Assembly (NCBI GenBank): GCA_033002965.1
Contig: JAURVB010006366.1
Location: 1-64,000 of the forward strand
DNA length: 64,000 bases
Direction: 5' to 3'
Source of the DNA: Piper betle
Taxonomy: Eukaryota; Streptophyta; Magnoliopsida; Piperales; Piperaceae
Shown here: piece by piece, positions 13,236 to 26,177 of the stretch
Layout of the letters: every line of letters starts with the position of its first letter
How positions within the stretch are numbered: position 1 is the first letter of the stretch
Translations under genes and position numbers: made by a program
Notes under the pieces: generated by a model
Database searches by the model: none
What the model was told of the DNA's origin: nothing
Seen by the model: the letters and a program-made list of their open reading frames with translations, nothing else

Positions 13236-14343
13236 TTATTACTCTTTTAAATATATTTTATTTTATTGAGTTTTTTTATGAAAAACAAAAAAATTGATAG
13301 TAACAAATAATGGAAAAATTAGACCTATTAGTAAAAAATGAGAAAAAATAACGACAGTAGCCTAACCATTGGTGGTGAACCAATCCGGATCAGGCCACCC
13401 AAGGCCCAGGGTAGCCAGCCCTAGGGGCAGCTATATTAGCAAAGGGGCGGCTAACCAAGAACAGCAGGCTGTTGGCCACCGACCACTAGTTTTTTTATTA
13501 TTATTTTGGGTTGAGTTGTTTTAATCTTTTATTTTATTATAAAACAACCCCAATGGTAATTTTGTCATTATAATAAAATTCACATTTTTTGGTAATTATC
13601 TTTGATTCTCGCACCGCCTAGTAATCATAAAATTCTCCTCCCTTTTTAGGAAAAACCTATAATTTATCTTATATTTATTAATAGTTTTTTAGTGTTTTAG
13701 CGGAAAAAAAATTGTTTCGACATAAATAGATAATGGGAACATTTAATATAATTATAAAAAAGGAAATATATTATAAATTGTCTTTAATACCCTTACGATT
13801 TAATTCTTTTTAAAAAATACTTGGTCATCAACTACTGGCGACTAAGCTTTGGCAGGCTTGGGGTGGCCAACTATGGCCGCCTTAACTATGGCCGAATACA
13901 ACGTTGTGGTGGGTTGGATTTAAACATCTTTGGCAAGATCTAAGGCGAGATTTGACTATAGATTTGATTGGGAGCTGCCGCCTCGGCAAAATACTGACAG
14001 TCAAGTATTTTTTTAAATTAGACAATTTTTTAAAAAATTAGCCTACAGTGATAATCTAACCGCATGAGACCAAATCTGGCCTCATGATAACCCGATCTGC
14101 CTACCCCATATTGCCTCCGCCATAATTACCAGCCCCATATCTAGACTAGTTTATTTTTACAAAAGTAATTTCTTAATTAGATGGCTTTTTTGTCGTCATC
14201 GAGCAAAGTTTTTTTAATAATTAGGTCTCATTTTTTTACTATTTAATAATATCAAAAAATATTTTATTTGTCATAGTAAAAAAGCTCTTAATTTTAGGGT
14301 CCTTATCACTTGGGACTTGTATTTTTTTTAAAATATTTTATGT
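13236..14343. other. Intergenic DNA upstream of the lipase gene
   Basis: AT-rich sequence with two short GC-rich patches (about 13,380-13,490 and 13,825-13,930) containing GGCCACC/GGTGGCC-like words in opposite senses, perhaps remnants of an inverted-repeat element. No gene is supported. Confidence 0.45.
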
Positions 14344-14352
14344 ATATATAAA
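14344..14352 (+). promoter_or_regulatory. Candidate TATA box of the DAG-lipase-like gene
   Basis: TATATAAAA lies about 180 bp upstream of the ATG at 14531, a normal distance for a plant core promoter. Assignment is positional only. Confidence 0.4.
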
Positions 14353-14530
14353 ACACTAATTTAAAGAGCCATATGTTCCTGTACGTGCTAAGTGCCTAAA
14401 AATTATTTTGTGATCATAGCAAAATAACGAAAAGTTAAAAAAAAATTATTAAGAAAAAGGACAAAGAAAGCCATCGTCTACCCCAAACCCCAAGCTGAGT
14501 TACAACTGACAAGCCCGATCCCAATCGGAA

Positions 14531-17500
14531 ATGCCCGACGCCGATGCCCCTCCTCCCCCGCCTCCCCCACACCGGCCGGCCGCGCCGCCGCTCCCTGATC
14601 CCGCCGCCGCCCCGAAGCCCGCCCTCCGTCGCGCCATGGCCGGCTTGGCCGCCGAGAAGCTCAAGCTCGTGGCCAGGCTCAAGACGGTGAGGTGGGTCAC
14701 CTTCTTCCTCGGCGCTCTCAACCTCGCCGCCGTCGCCCTCGCTGGGATCTTGATGGTTGCCGCATTCCCCAGCTGCGGCGTCGCGAGGGTTCTGCCCTTC
14801 GCGGTGGTGGTCGTCGTTTCCGGGATCCGGGTGATGGCCATGGTCGGGGCCGGGATCGCGCAGGAGGCGACGGCGACGACGATTCTGAGGCAGCCCGGGG
14901 AGAGCTCGGTTGTGGATGCGGTTGCTCGTATTGAGAGGCGGGTATAAATGAATTTTTTCGCCCTCTCTTTTTGTTGTTGTCATTGTTACTTCAATTCTGT
15001 GTGGTGGATGGTGCGTAGTTGCATCTCATTTTTGCATTTTTAAGATTATTTAAGCTGCGGCTAAATTGTGTAGTTAACAATTGAGCTATAGCATTTGTAC
15101 TGTGGAGGGTGGGAAGAAGATGTTCGTGGTAGAAGATCTACCAATTTTCATCTCAATCTGATTTTAGAGAATCATCATCGAATAGTATCTAAGTCATTCT
15201 TACAAAAACCTAGTTTTAGTTCTCATATAAAGACCAAATTTTTCATTTTGTTTGGATTGAAAATTTGATGATATAGTAGGGATGTGAATAGTTCGTATAT
15301 CAATCTAGGTCCAAAATGACTTCTCACAAAATGGGCTCTCATTTGTAGTAGCTAATATTGTTAGTTGGAGGGTAGCTCACCTAAGCAAACCTCAGCTGAA
15401 AATAGTACGAGATTGTGTATTGCTGTGTGTATTTGCTGTGATGAGATGAAATGGAATGAGCATAATATTGAGATCTTTTAGGGATATTGTTAGATTTATC
15501 TGTGAGATCCCACATTTGTCATATCTAATATAGCTCACACTGAGGTGTAGCTCACCTATGTAATCCTCAACTAAAAATAGTTGGGGATTACTTTTTGGAA
15601 TTGAGATTCATTCTTGGTGCTGTTAGGTTTATTTTACTTTTTATTAAATAGGTTATAGGACTTATCCTACTTGTTGTAATGTTTGGACCGCTTAAGAAAT
15701 TTTTTTGTATAGGCATATTTTGGTACATCCAATGATGAAATTGAAAGTTTTACACTAAAGCTAATGATTTTGTCAATGTGAGATTGATCTTGCCTGCTTA
15801 ACAGTTGAAATATAGACGATGGCTTTGGTGGACTCGCTTTGGGATGTTTATTGCTGTTTTGCAATTTTTGGCGGCTTGTTACCTGATGTTTGCCACGGTC
15901 AACTATCTTTCTTACGGTGGTGCATCAAGGAGATGTTTCTTAGGTAAATTATTTTGATACATTTCTTCCATGGGGATGATGTACAGAAGTTAGAGTGTTG
16001 AATTGTAGTCATTTATCTGTATTTGCCTTCTTTGTACAGGGCAGGATGAAGATGGAAAAAAGTGGAAAAAAGTTTCTATTGCACTCTGCTTATTTCTTGC
16101 CTGGCTTGCGTTAATTGTTCAATGTTTGACGGGTAATGATGTTCTAAGATGGCGATCTTTCTATGCGACACATGATAATGCTTGGAAGGCTCACTATAGT
16201 GAAGTATTTGACCATGGGCTTCGGGAGGCTTTGTGTTGCCTTGGACGTGCAAAATACATGTGTGCTTCTCTTTCTATGTCTGTTCTACTTATGGTCTATA
16301 TTTTTCTCTTCTCTTTCTAAGCATGGTTTTTCTCCATTGGTAATCTTGCGATAAATGCAGGAGTGCGCTAGAAGAAGATGAAGTGTACTCTGTAGCGAGA
16401 CTCTTGGGTGATCTGGTGGCGTACCGTGCATCTGGTAAAGGGCATCTAGAGCTATTGGCAGGTCATTACTTGCTTTCTTGCCATCTAGTTTAGGATCCAT
16501 GTCTCAATGCCTTTCCGTGTATCAGGTGGAAGAAAAAAGAAAGATTTTGACTTATGTTAGAAAAGTTTATTTGCTTTTACAGGACTTGCATTATTGCAAA
16601 GACATAAGCAATTGAAAAGTTCAACTGTAGAGCTGACAGAGGCACCATTGTCACGAGTTCAGGAGGCTGTTTTAGTCCACCCATTTGCCGAAGCTGCCTA
16701 TACAGTATGCATATATAAAATATAATGGTGAGACATGTAAAAATTTAAATTGGCCATCTGATCACCTATTGTTATGCTGCAGGGGCCACTTCTTGACTTT
16801 GGAAGAAATCCTGTTTTGTTTCCCTGTGTATGGCTCCAAAGGCAAGGGGTGCTAACCCCATGGATGCGGAGCAGGTTTATATCCTTCCCTTCCATTAAAA
16901 CAGCATAACAATGTGCTTTTGCCTTTTTCCATAGGTTTAAGATCTGTGGTGGTGCTTTATTCAGCATTTTTAATGCTTTGGGTAAACTGTATTTTTAGGA
17001 GGCCAGTCCTTGAAGGCGATAACTGGTGGCGAGGCCATGCAACTGCATTTGTAAAATACGCTAAATTGCATTCGGAGGCACTGCGTAGAGGACGTGTCAA
17101 GCAGGTATATGAAAGTCTAATAGAGCTTGTCCAGTCTTTGTTTTTGTTGAAAGACCAGTCAGCATCCTTGATGCTGAAAAGCACCATCATGGCTTTGTGA
17201 CATAGCGTCTCAAACTGTAAGAATCACAAATGCTGGTGATGTATTGATTATAAGCCGATAATAGAACTTGCATTTTGTGCAAAAATATTGCTACAATCTG
17301 AAGCTAAATATCATCTTCAATGTCAGGGATTGTTATGTCTTATTATGGTAAGGAACCAGAGTAGTAACCGCTTTTTGCACCCTGGTTGTCGAGTTCTTAG
17401 TTTTCTTTGAATCATTTTCAGGCGAAACGGGAAGCAGCATACTTTATCGTAGTTCTACACGAGTTGAAATCAGTGGTTATTGCTGTACGTGGAACTGAGA

Positions 17501-20500
17501 CCCCTGAAGATCTTATCACGGATGGTCTATGCAGTGAGTGCACCCTTTCAGAGGACGATTTGTATGGCTTACTATAGTAAGTCTCTATCCCCCTCAAATT
17601 TTGTTCAGTGTGCTATAAATAGCACATATTGTTGTCTGTTATTTAGATCTGGCTGATTTAGGTCTTTCTATCGGCAATTAAATAATGTGTAAGTTTTGTT
17701 TAACTTGTCAACATCGCAGTAGTGAGCACTTAGCTCCAGCAGTGAAGAGAAGTATCACCATGTCTTTTCCTCATTATGGGCATTCCGGAATTGTTGAAGC
17801 TGCAAGAGAGTTGTTCATGCAAGTAGATGGGGAACCAGTGAGGGGTGAGCACATTGATGGTTTCTTCTTGTGTTATCTTTTGCAGTTCATATAGCTCAAT
17901 TCTTTGAGCCAGCAGTTATGTTGGATCTTTTCTTGAGTACATAGTCATCTCACTGTTTTTCACAGTTTTAGCTGCTATTTTTTTGTTTGTATTTACATTG
18001 CTTCCTGTGTCCTTCTAGGTGATAGCCCTTCTTCAACATCTGGGTTCCTTTCTTCACTACTTGGGGAGGGGAAAGATTGCCATGGATATAAAATTCGCAT
18101 TGTAGGTCATTCTTTAGGTGGAGCAATTGCTACCTTTCTGGGGATAAGGGTAAAAATTTGTTATTATTTAGTAGCCATTTGTACTTATGATTATTTCTTT
18201 TACCGTAAATGTAAACGTTAATAATTCTTCTGTTTTAGGTTCTATATTTTTTAGTTATTGTCCGCTCATAATTTTGGAGTTTGGGCATTTAGTAGTATTT
18301 TTTGATAGGGTGAAGTTAAGCATTCGGAAGGTAGTTGGTGTGGGGAAGGGCATCCGACCATGAAAACTATGCCAATTATTATGACATGGATCCTAGTTAA
18401 AGGATTTATGTCCCCAAAACCTTTTCAGTACTAGGTGGAGGAAAGAGTGGGTTTATGCATAAGTTTTTTAGCCTTCATATTTTTCTAGTTATAGTAGTTC
18501 AGCTTTTATAAAATCAAAATGAGTGAATCTCTCAGAAGATTTAATCACATTAATGGAGGAAAAAATAGCATGACATGCTTGAATGTTTTTTTGTTTTTTA
18601 GGAAAATATGGTTATTTATTATCATTCTGAAAAGTTTCAGATTCTTCAGATTCGTATAATTCTTATTTGTATCAAAATAATTTCTTTCTCATGGCTACAA
18701 TGTACAACTTAGACTTTTCTTGGCATCTGATGGCCAGATGTATTTTTGAAGTGTTAACTTGGTATTACCTTTTGTCTTTGTTGCAGTTATATGCACGATA
18801 CCCCAACTTACACGTTTTTTCATTTGGAACACTCCCATGTATGGATTCAGTCATTGCCGAAGCATGTACAGGTTTTGTTACCAGGTTTGAAAATTCATTC
18901 TTGTTTTATTTGGGTTGATCTTCTTCCATTTATTATGTTTGGCAATCTATCCTTGTTTATGAATCATGTTCAAGAGTCTCTGGAAATATAAACATTTGGT
19001 ACCTGGTGTCCTGTTGGTTTGGCATTTAGTCCTGTTTTGTGAATCATGTCCAAGAGGTTTCGGAAATATGAACATTTGTTATCTGTTGTCCTTCTGGTTT
19101 GCCATATAAATTTAAAGATTGCGTGCAAGTGGAAAGTGAGTTTCCTTCAGCAAAGGTGCTTTGCAAATCATGCTATATAATTTGCTAATTGATCTTGTTC
19201 GTTTGTCTTTTTACCTCCACTGTGAAGCTTCAGAAATTGGCAATCAATCGCCTTTTAAAAAGATAAATGTCATTTTAGAAGATTATTTCTATTGAATCTC
19301 GACCAGCAGTTTCATTCATTCATCTACATAGTCATTTACAGAACGTACATAACTGATCACAAGTTGTTGTGATCAGCAACAGAAACAGATACACACAAAT
19401 CTTTGGTACAACAACCATAATAAACTAACAACCAGAAAATGATGAACAATATCAATACCACAGATTACAAACAAACGGACTACAATCCGTGCATATCTGC
19501 CAATACTCCCCTCAAGGTAGTCTAGTTAACTAGACTTAGCTTGGAACACAGCTCCTCATGTCGTGCCTGTGATAATGCCGTACTAAGTATATCGGCAAAT
19601 TTGTATCTTTGTACTGATATGCTTTAGTCAAATAGTCTCGTCAAGCATCTTTTCCCTCATGGCGGTCAATCTCAATATGTTTGGTTCTCTCATGAAAAAT
19701 AGGATTTGTAGCTATATGAATTGCCGCTTGATTATCGCACCACAAGCATATAGGTGTTTTAATTGGAAAGCCTAACTCCTCAAGTAGTTGTCTGAGCCAT
19801 ACTAATTCAAGAGTTGCTTTAGCTACAGGTCTATATTCTACTTCAACACTTGATCTAGCCACAACTACCTATTTCTTGTTCTTCCAAACATTAAGATTAC
19901 CTCTGATGGAAATACAATATCTCCTCGTAGAACGCATATCAAATGTGCTGCCTGCCCGGTCTAAGTCTACATAACATTGTACCTGAAGTGAATTTCAACT
20001 CTTCTTATAAAATAGTCCTCGTTCGGGAGTGTTTTTCAAGTACTTTAAGATTCTAAGCACAGCAGTCCAATGTGAGGTGCAAGGTTTTTGCATAAATTGA
20101 CTTACCATACTAACAGTAAAAGTAATATCTGGCTTGGTTATTGTCAAATAAATTAACTTACCCACTAATCTTCTATATTGGTCTGTATTTGACAACTCTT
20201 CTCTATCTGGTGGCCCTATCTTAGTCGACACTTCAAGGGGTGTACCTGCTAATTTTGCTTGCCCACACTTGGTTTCAGCCAAAAGATCTTCAATATATTC
20301 AGCAGTATACCATCTCTAGTTCTGATCACTTCAATGCCTATGAAATACTATAACTCACAAAAGTCCTTAATATGAACCTGAGAAGCCAGCCATTGCTTAG
20401 TGTGCATAATTCAAGTTTGCCATTGCCTGAAATAATTATATCATCTGCATATACCACAAGAACAACACAACCAACAGAAGTAAGTTTTAACAAATACTGA

Positions 20501-23500
20501 ATATTCTGACATTGTTCTAGTGAGGCCATAGTCAAGAAGCAAATTACTGAATTTCTCAAACCATGCTCGAGGAGACTGCCTTAAACCATATATAGACTTT
20601 CTTAGCAAGCAAACCTTATGACTTTCTCCCTTGGGAACAAATCCAAGAGGTTGTTGCATGTTAGAAATAGAATAATAAGGTGTATCTTCAAAAAATGTGG
20701 CATCAGCAGTGACAGTCTCTTACGTACAGGACTATAACACTTATATCCGTTTTGAAGCCGAGAATACCCTAGGAAAATGCACTTGACAAATTTGGATGAG
20801 AGTTTTGATTGTCGAAGCTCTAAAACATATGCAAAACAAATACATCCAAACACTTTTAGTGCAACATGAAACAAGGTTTTATCAGGGTACAGAACGCTAA
20901 ATGGTATTTGATTGTTTAGAGTTGATGAAGGCAATCTATTAATCAAGTAACATTGAGTCAATAAAGCATCTGGCCAAAAGGAATGTGGAACAGACATGTT
21001 TGTTAATAAGCACCTAGTCATTTCCATGAGATGACCATATTTTTGTTCAGCTATTCCATTTTGTTGTGGAGTATGAGCACAAGATGTTTCATGTAATATA
21101 CCTTTATTCCTTAAGAAATGCCGAAATTATTGGATTTATATTCAAGAGCATTATCAGTTCTTAAGGTCTTAATGACAACAATATGTTGATTGTATACTTC
21201 ATTGCAAAAGTCTTTAAAACATTGTAGGTTTTCAGTTCTATTATGAAGCAAATACAAGCAGCACATATGACTAAACTCATCAATGAAAACCACATAATAT
21301 TTGAAATTTGAAGTTTTGGACACAGACAAAGGACCGCATACATATGAGTGAATCAAATCAAAAGGTTTTGACGAATGTGTCTGTAGACTTATTGGATAAC
21401 TAGACCTAAAATACTTAGAAAGCTGACAACATTCACTTTGAAAATTCAAAAGTGACCTAAGAGATGGAACAACTAAATGCATCTTGGATAAACTAGGATG
21501 ACATAACCTGGCATGCCATCTTATTGCTGACTCTGAAGAAGACAGCTGCTGGAGAAACATGTTGGACCTGTTTATTTGCACAAAACATAACCCTTTGATG
21601 ATGTTAACTTTTTAATAGACAGCAAGGAATTGAAGGTACAAATAAAACATCATTTAATGTGATAAATGGAGTTAATTGAACACGGCCTTGGCAGGAACAC
21701 TGTACAAGTAGAATCTTCCTAGGTTTAGAAAACAAGGCAAAGGTAAGGAACATCTGAGGATTACCAGTTATATGATTAGATGCCCCAGAATCAACTAGCT
21801 AAGATGAGTGATAAGGGGACTCTAATCATGATTAGCATAACTGGCATGAGCAAATGATTAACATCTGAGGGCATGTTCATGTCGGGTTGGGCCAGCTTCA
21901 ATAGGTGTTCAAAATCTTCATGGGACAATGTCGCACTCTGTCCTTCATGTGAAGAGGTAGTTGCGTTTGCTGAAGCAGGAGGACTAGTGGTTGAGGATGT
22001 TTGGTTGGTAGAGTTGTGCATTTGCTTAGCCTAGTTAGGTTTGCCATGCTTTTGCAAGCATGTGACCTGCAACATTGCAAAAATCACAATACCTATCTTC
22101 GCTCTTCACAAAGGATCTGCCACCACCACGATCAGCCCCTCCAGCACGACCAGCATCTCCACCCTTCCTCTCCCTCTTGTTGGGAGAGAGGAAGGTTTAG
22201 CAGCAGCCAAAGCCATCAAATCCTCTTTTGTAGTATTCTCCATATGCACAAGAATCCGAGATAGCTGGGAAAAAGCAACATTGAGAGGGGAAAGCTGACA
22301 ACCTGACAACAATTGGTTCTTGGCAGATCCATAGTGAGTATCCAAGCCAAACATGGACACAACCTTCAATTGCTCAGTCTGACGTTTCTAAGTAGCTAGA
22401 TCTTGAGGAAAGGGCTGGCACAGAGTGAGTTCTTACCATCTCCCTTTAAAAAACAATATTAATCCTTTAGGGATTTGGAACCTTGCTTCATACGGTATAT
22501 TTCTTCACACAATTCATGGATCCTATTAATATTATTATTGGAGCCATAGGAATCACAGATAGATGAATAAACCAAATAGGCAGTATCAAGCAGAACAACA
22601 TCTGCACTAACATGAGGTTCCTTCAAGTTCCATAACCACAACCTCACCTGTGCATCCTCCTTCAACCATTTTTCATCTTTACTACTTTTGTGGTCCTCCG
22701 TAATATACTGGAGCTTGTCCTTGGAAAGAAAGGTCTTGATAGTCACAGACCAAGGCAGAAAGTTTGAGGCACCCTGAAGTTTTGTAGAAGTTATGGAGGA
22801 TTCACTCAACAGATCCACCAAGGTAGCCACATCAGGCTCGGTAGCCGAAGAGACATCAACATCATGGGAGAGGACTTTCCAGGAGCCATGGATAAGTCCA
22901 AACACCAGCACGACTCCTGTCCAAGTAGTCAAGAAGAGTAGTAAAAAAATGGCGATGGTTGTAAACAGCACTCAAGGAATCATAGGGTCGACTCTTGCAT
23001 AAACCCTTGGTACAACAACCATAACAAACTAACAAGCTAAACAATAACCGGAAAATGAAGAACAATATCAATACCACAGATAACATACAAACAGACTACG
23101 ATCCATGCATATCTGCCAATAATTTCTATCTGAATTCAGTATGTTTTGTTATGGAAAGATACGTTCAAGAACATTAATGCAGATCTTTAAGTCGAAAATT
23201 TTTTTCTTAGGAAAGTTTCTATCTCTTTCATCTTTTCCAGTTTGGATAATGTGGTTTGGTATGCGTATCAGTTGCCATTTACTAACATTGTTCTTCTCCA
23301 CTTTGTTGTGCAGCATTGTGTACAATGATGAGTTTTCTGCACGCCTATCAATTAATTCAATCATGAGGCTTCGTGCATCTGCTATTGCAGCCCTTTCACA
23401 AGATGCTTCTGCTGATTCGGCAATGATATGTAAACTTGCTCGTAGAGTCCTGCTCTTAAATAAGTATAGCTCAGATAATCATCAGAATCAACAAATAAGA

Positions 23501-24243
23501 GAGGGTGACCACCAGCGAAGAAGAAACCGGTATAAGTATAGAATTAAAGGTGGGGCTTTCCTATGTGCTCATGCAGTTTCTTGCATGGTAAATATGCCTA
23601 ATCATCACACCTCACACATAAGGGGTGGATGCTGCAACAAATCTTCAAATATACTTGATGTTTCTAATAATGAGGATCAGACGTTCTCTGCAGGAGTTCA
23701 TGAATTTGGACAAAAGCCACTTCCTCCAGAAGCTGCACCTTTCACCGAAGGTGTTGGTCCGGACAATTTGGAAGAAGGTTATGATATTGAGTCGCAGACA
23801 AATACGGGCTCTGATGTAGTATCCATTAGAGAATCTGTCTCTCAGCTCATGGATGAGCTCCCTCTTCCTGTTGAAGAGTCCTCTAAAGATCACCAAGAGA
23901 TGTATCTTCCAGGGCTTGTCATTCATATGGTCCCGGAGCAGAAAGAACATTTACCACTTTGGAAGAGTTGGAAAATTTTTGACAAAAATAGAAGCTATAG
24001 AGCCTATATAGCAAATAGAGAAAGCTTCAAAGACATTGTTGTCTCACCTTACATGTTTCTCGATCATCTTCCTTGGAGGTAAGGCTAAGGCCCCTTTTCC
24101 TTGTCGATGTTTGGAAGTGTTTTTTCCTTGCATTGACAAATGTTGCATCTTTTTGCGTCTGCAGATGTCATTATGCAATGCAGAGAGTATTAGAAGCTCG
24201 AAATGAACGGGACAGATTGAACCAAGATTTGACAAATGTGTAG
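14531..24243 (+). CDS. sn-1 diacylglycerol-lipase-like class 3 lipase (four TM helices)
   Basis: A membrane-anchored lipase_3 family enzyme, expected to hydrolyse di- or monoacylglycerols. Exons by GT-AG and frame: 14531-14941, 15805-15943, 16040-16259, 16361-16461, 16583-16704, 16783-16874, 16999-17104, 17422-17576, 17720-17844, 18019-18149, 18787-18884, 23314-24078, 24165-24243 (847 aa, frame closed throughout). A proline-rich N-terminus is followed by TM segments near residues 55-79, 88-110, 149-172 and 195-215. The nucleophile elbow GHSLGG has Ser522. Candidate triad partners are Asp572 (YNDEF) and His771 (PGLVIH), matching the arrangement in animal DAG lipases. An alternative start is Met36. 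Intron 11 (18885-23313) is inflated by an antisense copia insertion. Arabidopsis At4g16070/At3g14075-type proteins are the likely relatives; substrate is inference. Confidence 0.88.
18951..19110. repeat. ~80-bp tandem duplication in intron 11
   Basis: Two diverged adjacent copies sharing GAATCATGT(T/C)CAAGAG and ATATGAACATTTG-like words. They lie in intron 11 of the lipase gene, just upstream of the copia element. Confidence 0.5.
19290..19505 (-). repeat. 3' LTR of the intronic copia element
   Basis: 216 bp, ends TATTG/CAATA, flanked on the outside by the target duplication ATTTC and on the inside by a polypurine tract on the minus strand. Confidence 0.75.
19641..20659 (-). pseudogene. Copia reverse transcriptase and RNase H, broken
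   Basis: Minus-strand fragments in several frames. The RT part shows KSIYGLRQSPRAWFEKF and the active-site motif YADDIIISG near 20,440. The RNase H part shows the SSVEVEY motif, VWLRQLLEELGF and LWCDNQAAIHIA. Frameshifts separate the pieces at about 20,340 and 19,870-19,995. It is a decayed copy with no product expected. Confidence 0.8.
20602..21581 (-). pseudogene. Copia integrase region, broken
   Basis: Minus-strand frames with the pre-integrase zinc region (HARLCHPS), the integrase core (YVVFIDEFSHMCCLY, then LRTDNALEY) and, after a break near 21,030-21,110, the C-terminal part of the core (WPDALLTQCYLINRLPSS). Stops and frameshifts inactivate it. Confidence 0.8.
22106..22971 (-). pseudogene. 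Copia gag region, broken
   Basis: Minus-strand fragments: a UBN2/gag-like N-terminal part (LQGASNFLPWSVTIKTFLSK, IYRMKQGSKSL) at 22459-22971 and a further gag piece at 22106-22369. A Ser/Thr-rich piece at 21791-22021 continues it. The zinc knuckle is not clearly preserved. Confidence 0.6.
23008..23121 (-). repeat. 5' LTR remnant of the intronic copia element
   Basis: About 115 bp matching the outer part of the 3' LTR (from TTGGTACAACAACCATAA to CTGCCAATA), followed by the target duplication ATTTC. The remainder of the LTR is not recognisable. Confidence 0.65.
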
Positions 24244-24555
24244 AATTCATGTAACCGTAATTTATAAACATTTGGGGTTGAATTGTGTAATGTGTAAAGT
24301 CCAGTTCAATACTAGCAACAAGTGTAAAGAATTTGTTAGTCAAGAAGAATTAAACATTGCCTACCATTCTCTGTTTGGCAGTGCTGAGCTTAAGCTTACA
24401 TCGAGCCAGGCCACACTGAACCGCAAGCCCCAAAGGGAGGGCGACGACACGCCTCGGGGGTTTTCAATTCCCTCCCATCGGGCTATATTGATTATGCAAT
24501 ATTTTACCCGGCATTTTATTATGAACTAGTCTCGTCTAAGCATTTTAAATGAAGC

Positions 24556-24591
<36 letters not shown>

Positions 24592-25225
24592 GAGAGAGAG
24601 AGAGAGGTAGGTGTGTGTGTGTATAAACTAAGCTACGTCCATATATGGCAAGTCAAGAAACCGGGCATGGCTGCCAGAAGCTGAATCTAGCATCTTATCT
24701 TGTTTTTCTAAGTGGTTTACCGCTCTACTCTACTTATTTTAATCTTTTATTTTTATTATTAAAGATATATTATTTTATTTTAAATTCGGTATTACTCAAC
24801 GCTTAATTCAGTTTTACCCCGGCTGAACTCGAACTCGAGTCAACCCTAGCGTGCACGGCTCGAATAAAACTTTTGAAAGCATTTTCTTAAACCGGGGACA
24901 ATCGTGGCCCACTTTCCAGTGGGACCCACGAGAATCGGGCAGCCGACCATCCCACGGTCAGAATTGGCTGCGTCTCCAATGAAGAGGTGGCCCCCGCCTA
25001 CCGAATAACCCCCTCCGCGTATTCCTTTTTTTTTAAAATATATATATATAAATCTCACCATTAAACAACCCACCCAATTTATCCAGCGCAATATTTTCTT
25101 ATTTCCACGCATATTTTGATGGTGCTTCACCTGGCAAAGCTCACAAAAAATCGTGGTAATATCAAAACGGTGACAATTATTAAATTCGACAATCATTTTT
25201 TCCCTCGCTTTTATGAGTCGCAATT
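24244..25225. other. Intergenic DNA downstream of the lipase gene
   Basis: Contains the lipase 3' UTR, a compact GC-rich patch at about 24,400-24,485 and a (TA)n/(GA)n microsatellite at about 24,559-24,608. Minus-strand open frames near 24.85-25.27 kb have no recognisable domain. Confidence 0.5.
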
Positions 25226-25228
25226 TAG

Positions 25229-25242
25229 TGGTCGTACGACCA
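25229..25242. promoter_or_regulatory. 14-bp perfect palindrome TGGTCGTACGACCA, copy 1
   Basis: A perfect palindrome with a central CGTACG, about 950 bp upstream of the SAP start codon. The GTAC core is the known core of SBP/SPL factor sites; a role here is inference. Another CGTACG lies at about 25,260. Confidence 0.35.
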
Positions 25243-25673
25243 TGCATTTTTCCCGAGGTCGTACGCATTGTCGACTAGCAAAGGTTACTTGGTCCTTGAA
25301 TCTTTTCTGTAGCCAAGCCTATTTTATTTACTCTAAAAACTGGCCCTTTCTTCAAAGCCAACCCATTTATTTTTCTGTCTAAACCAACGAGTTGTTTCTC
25401 TTTTCCATGCCTACAAGACTGCTTCAACGTGAAAATAGTATTTTTCCATGCCAATATCATTGTCTTCCAGGATAAAAATATGGGCTGGAAGCGAGGAAGA
25501 ACCAAAAATAAAATAATGTAGGGTGGTTGGGTAGTTGGTTCATCAATATTATAATGGGTTTTACTTTAAAATTAAATAAATTCAGTTCCAAATGCCGAAC
25601 CCATCGAGTCAGCAGAAACTAATTAACGTCTTCTGCGTGTTACAAAGATGGTCCACGACCAGGAAAGAATTCC

Positions 25674-25687
25674 TGGTCGTACGACCA
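25674..25687. promoter_or_regulatory. 14-bp perfect palindrome TGGTCGTACGACCA, copy 2
   Basis: An identical second copy about 500 bp upstream of the SAP start codon. It directly follows another inverted repeat (ACCAGGAA/TTCCTGGT around 25,657-25,678). Confidence 0.35.
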
Positions 25688-26177
25688 CTTAATCAAGACT
25701 CTGCTTTTTTTCCTTTCACCTCCATTACTTCTTCCCCTCTCCGTCTCTGATTCCGTGTCCAACTTTCTGCGTCTCATCTCGACTTTTCTTCACCTTTTTT
25801 TGTGTTGTGATTGTTGTCTTCGTGTTTTTCCATCGATTTAATTTGCTTGTTTGGCTGGTAGTCTTCTTTTTCTTTTTCTTCTGATTTTTGGAGCTATTTT
25901 GGTGCCAGATTCGACGTTTGAGCCGCTTTCTTTCATGTTGATTGTGGTTTGATTCTGGGTTTTTGATGTTTGATCCTTCTTTTGTTGTAAAGCGAAGATT
26001 TTTGTTACTTTAGTTTGTGCTTTGACTATAAAAAATGGGAGACGTTGTGTTGAAAGTTGTCTGCTTTCGACCTCTTGCGGTGTGGGAATCAGCGTTCTGA
26101 ATCGATTTCCTCTCCTTTTTCGCACCTTTGGTTGGATTTTCAGGTCTCTTTGTTTTTTGCTTTGTTTTGATCGTCTA

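Larger units (their letters stand above)
19290..23121 (-). mobile_element. Ty1/copia LTR retrotransposon, antisense in lipase intron 11
   Basis: A copia element read on the minus strand. The LTRs begin TATTG and end CAATA. A perfect 5-bp target duplication, ATTTC, flanks it at 19285-19289 and 23122-23126. The order on the minus strand is 5' LTR, gag, integrase, reverse transcriptase, RNase H, polypurine tract (reverse complement of ACTCCCCTC just right of 19505), 3' LTR. All frames are broken by stops and shifts, so it is not autonomous. The 5' LTR keeps only about 115 bp of similarity to the 3' LTR, so its inner part and the primer site are probably deleted or diverged. Confidence 0.85.

Noticed and set aside
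13380..13930. Inverted-repeat element suggested by GGCCACC/GGTGGCC patches
   Set aside because: The matches are too short and scattered by eye to define ends or a target duplication.
24846..25268. 140-codon minus-strand frame
   Set aside because: No domain, and it spans low-complexity T-rich DNA in the SAP upstream region.
26022..26177. 52-codon N-terminal extension of the SAP frame
   Set aside because: No family similarity; contains a good TTTTCAG acceptor and looks like 5'-UTR or intron. The conserved N-terminus begins at 26178.
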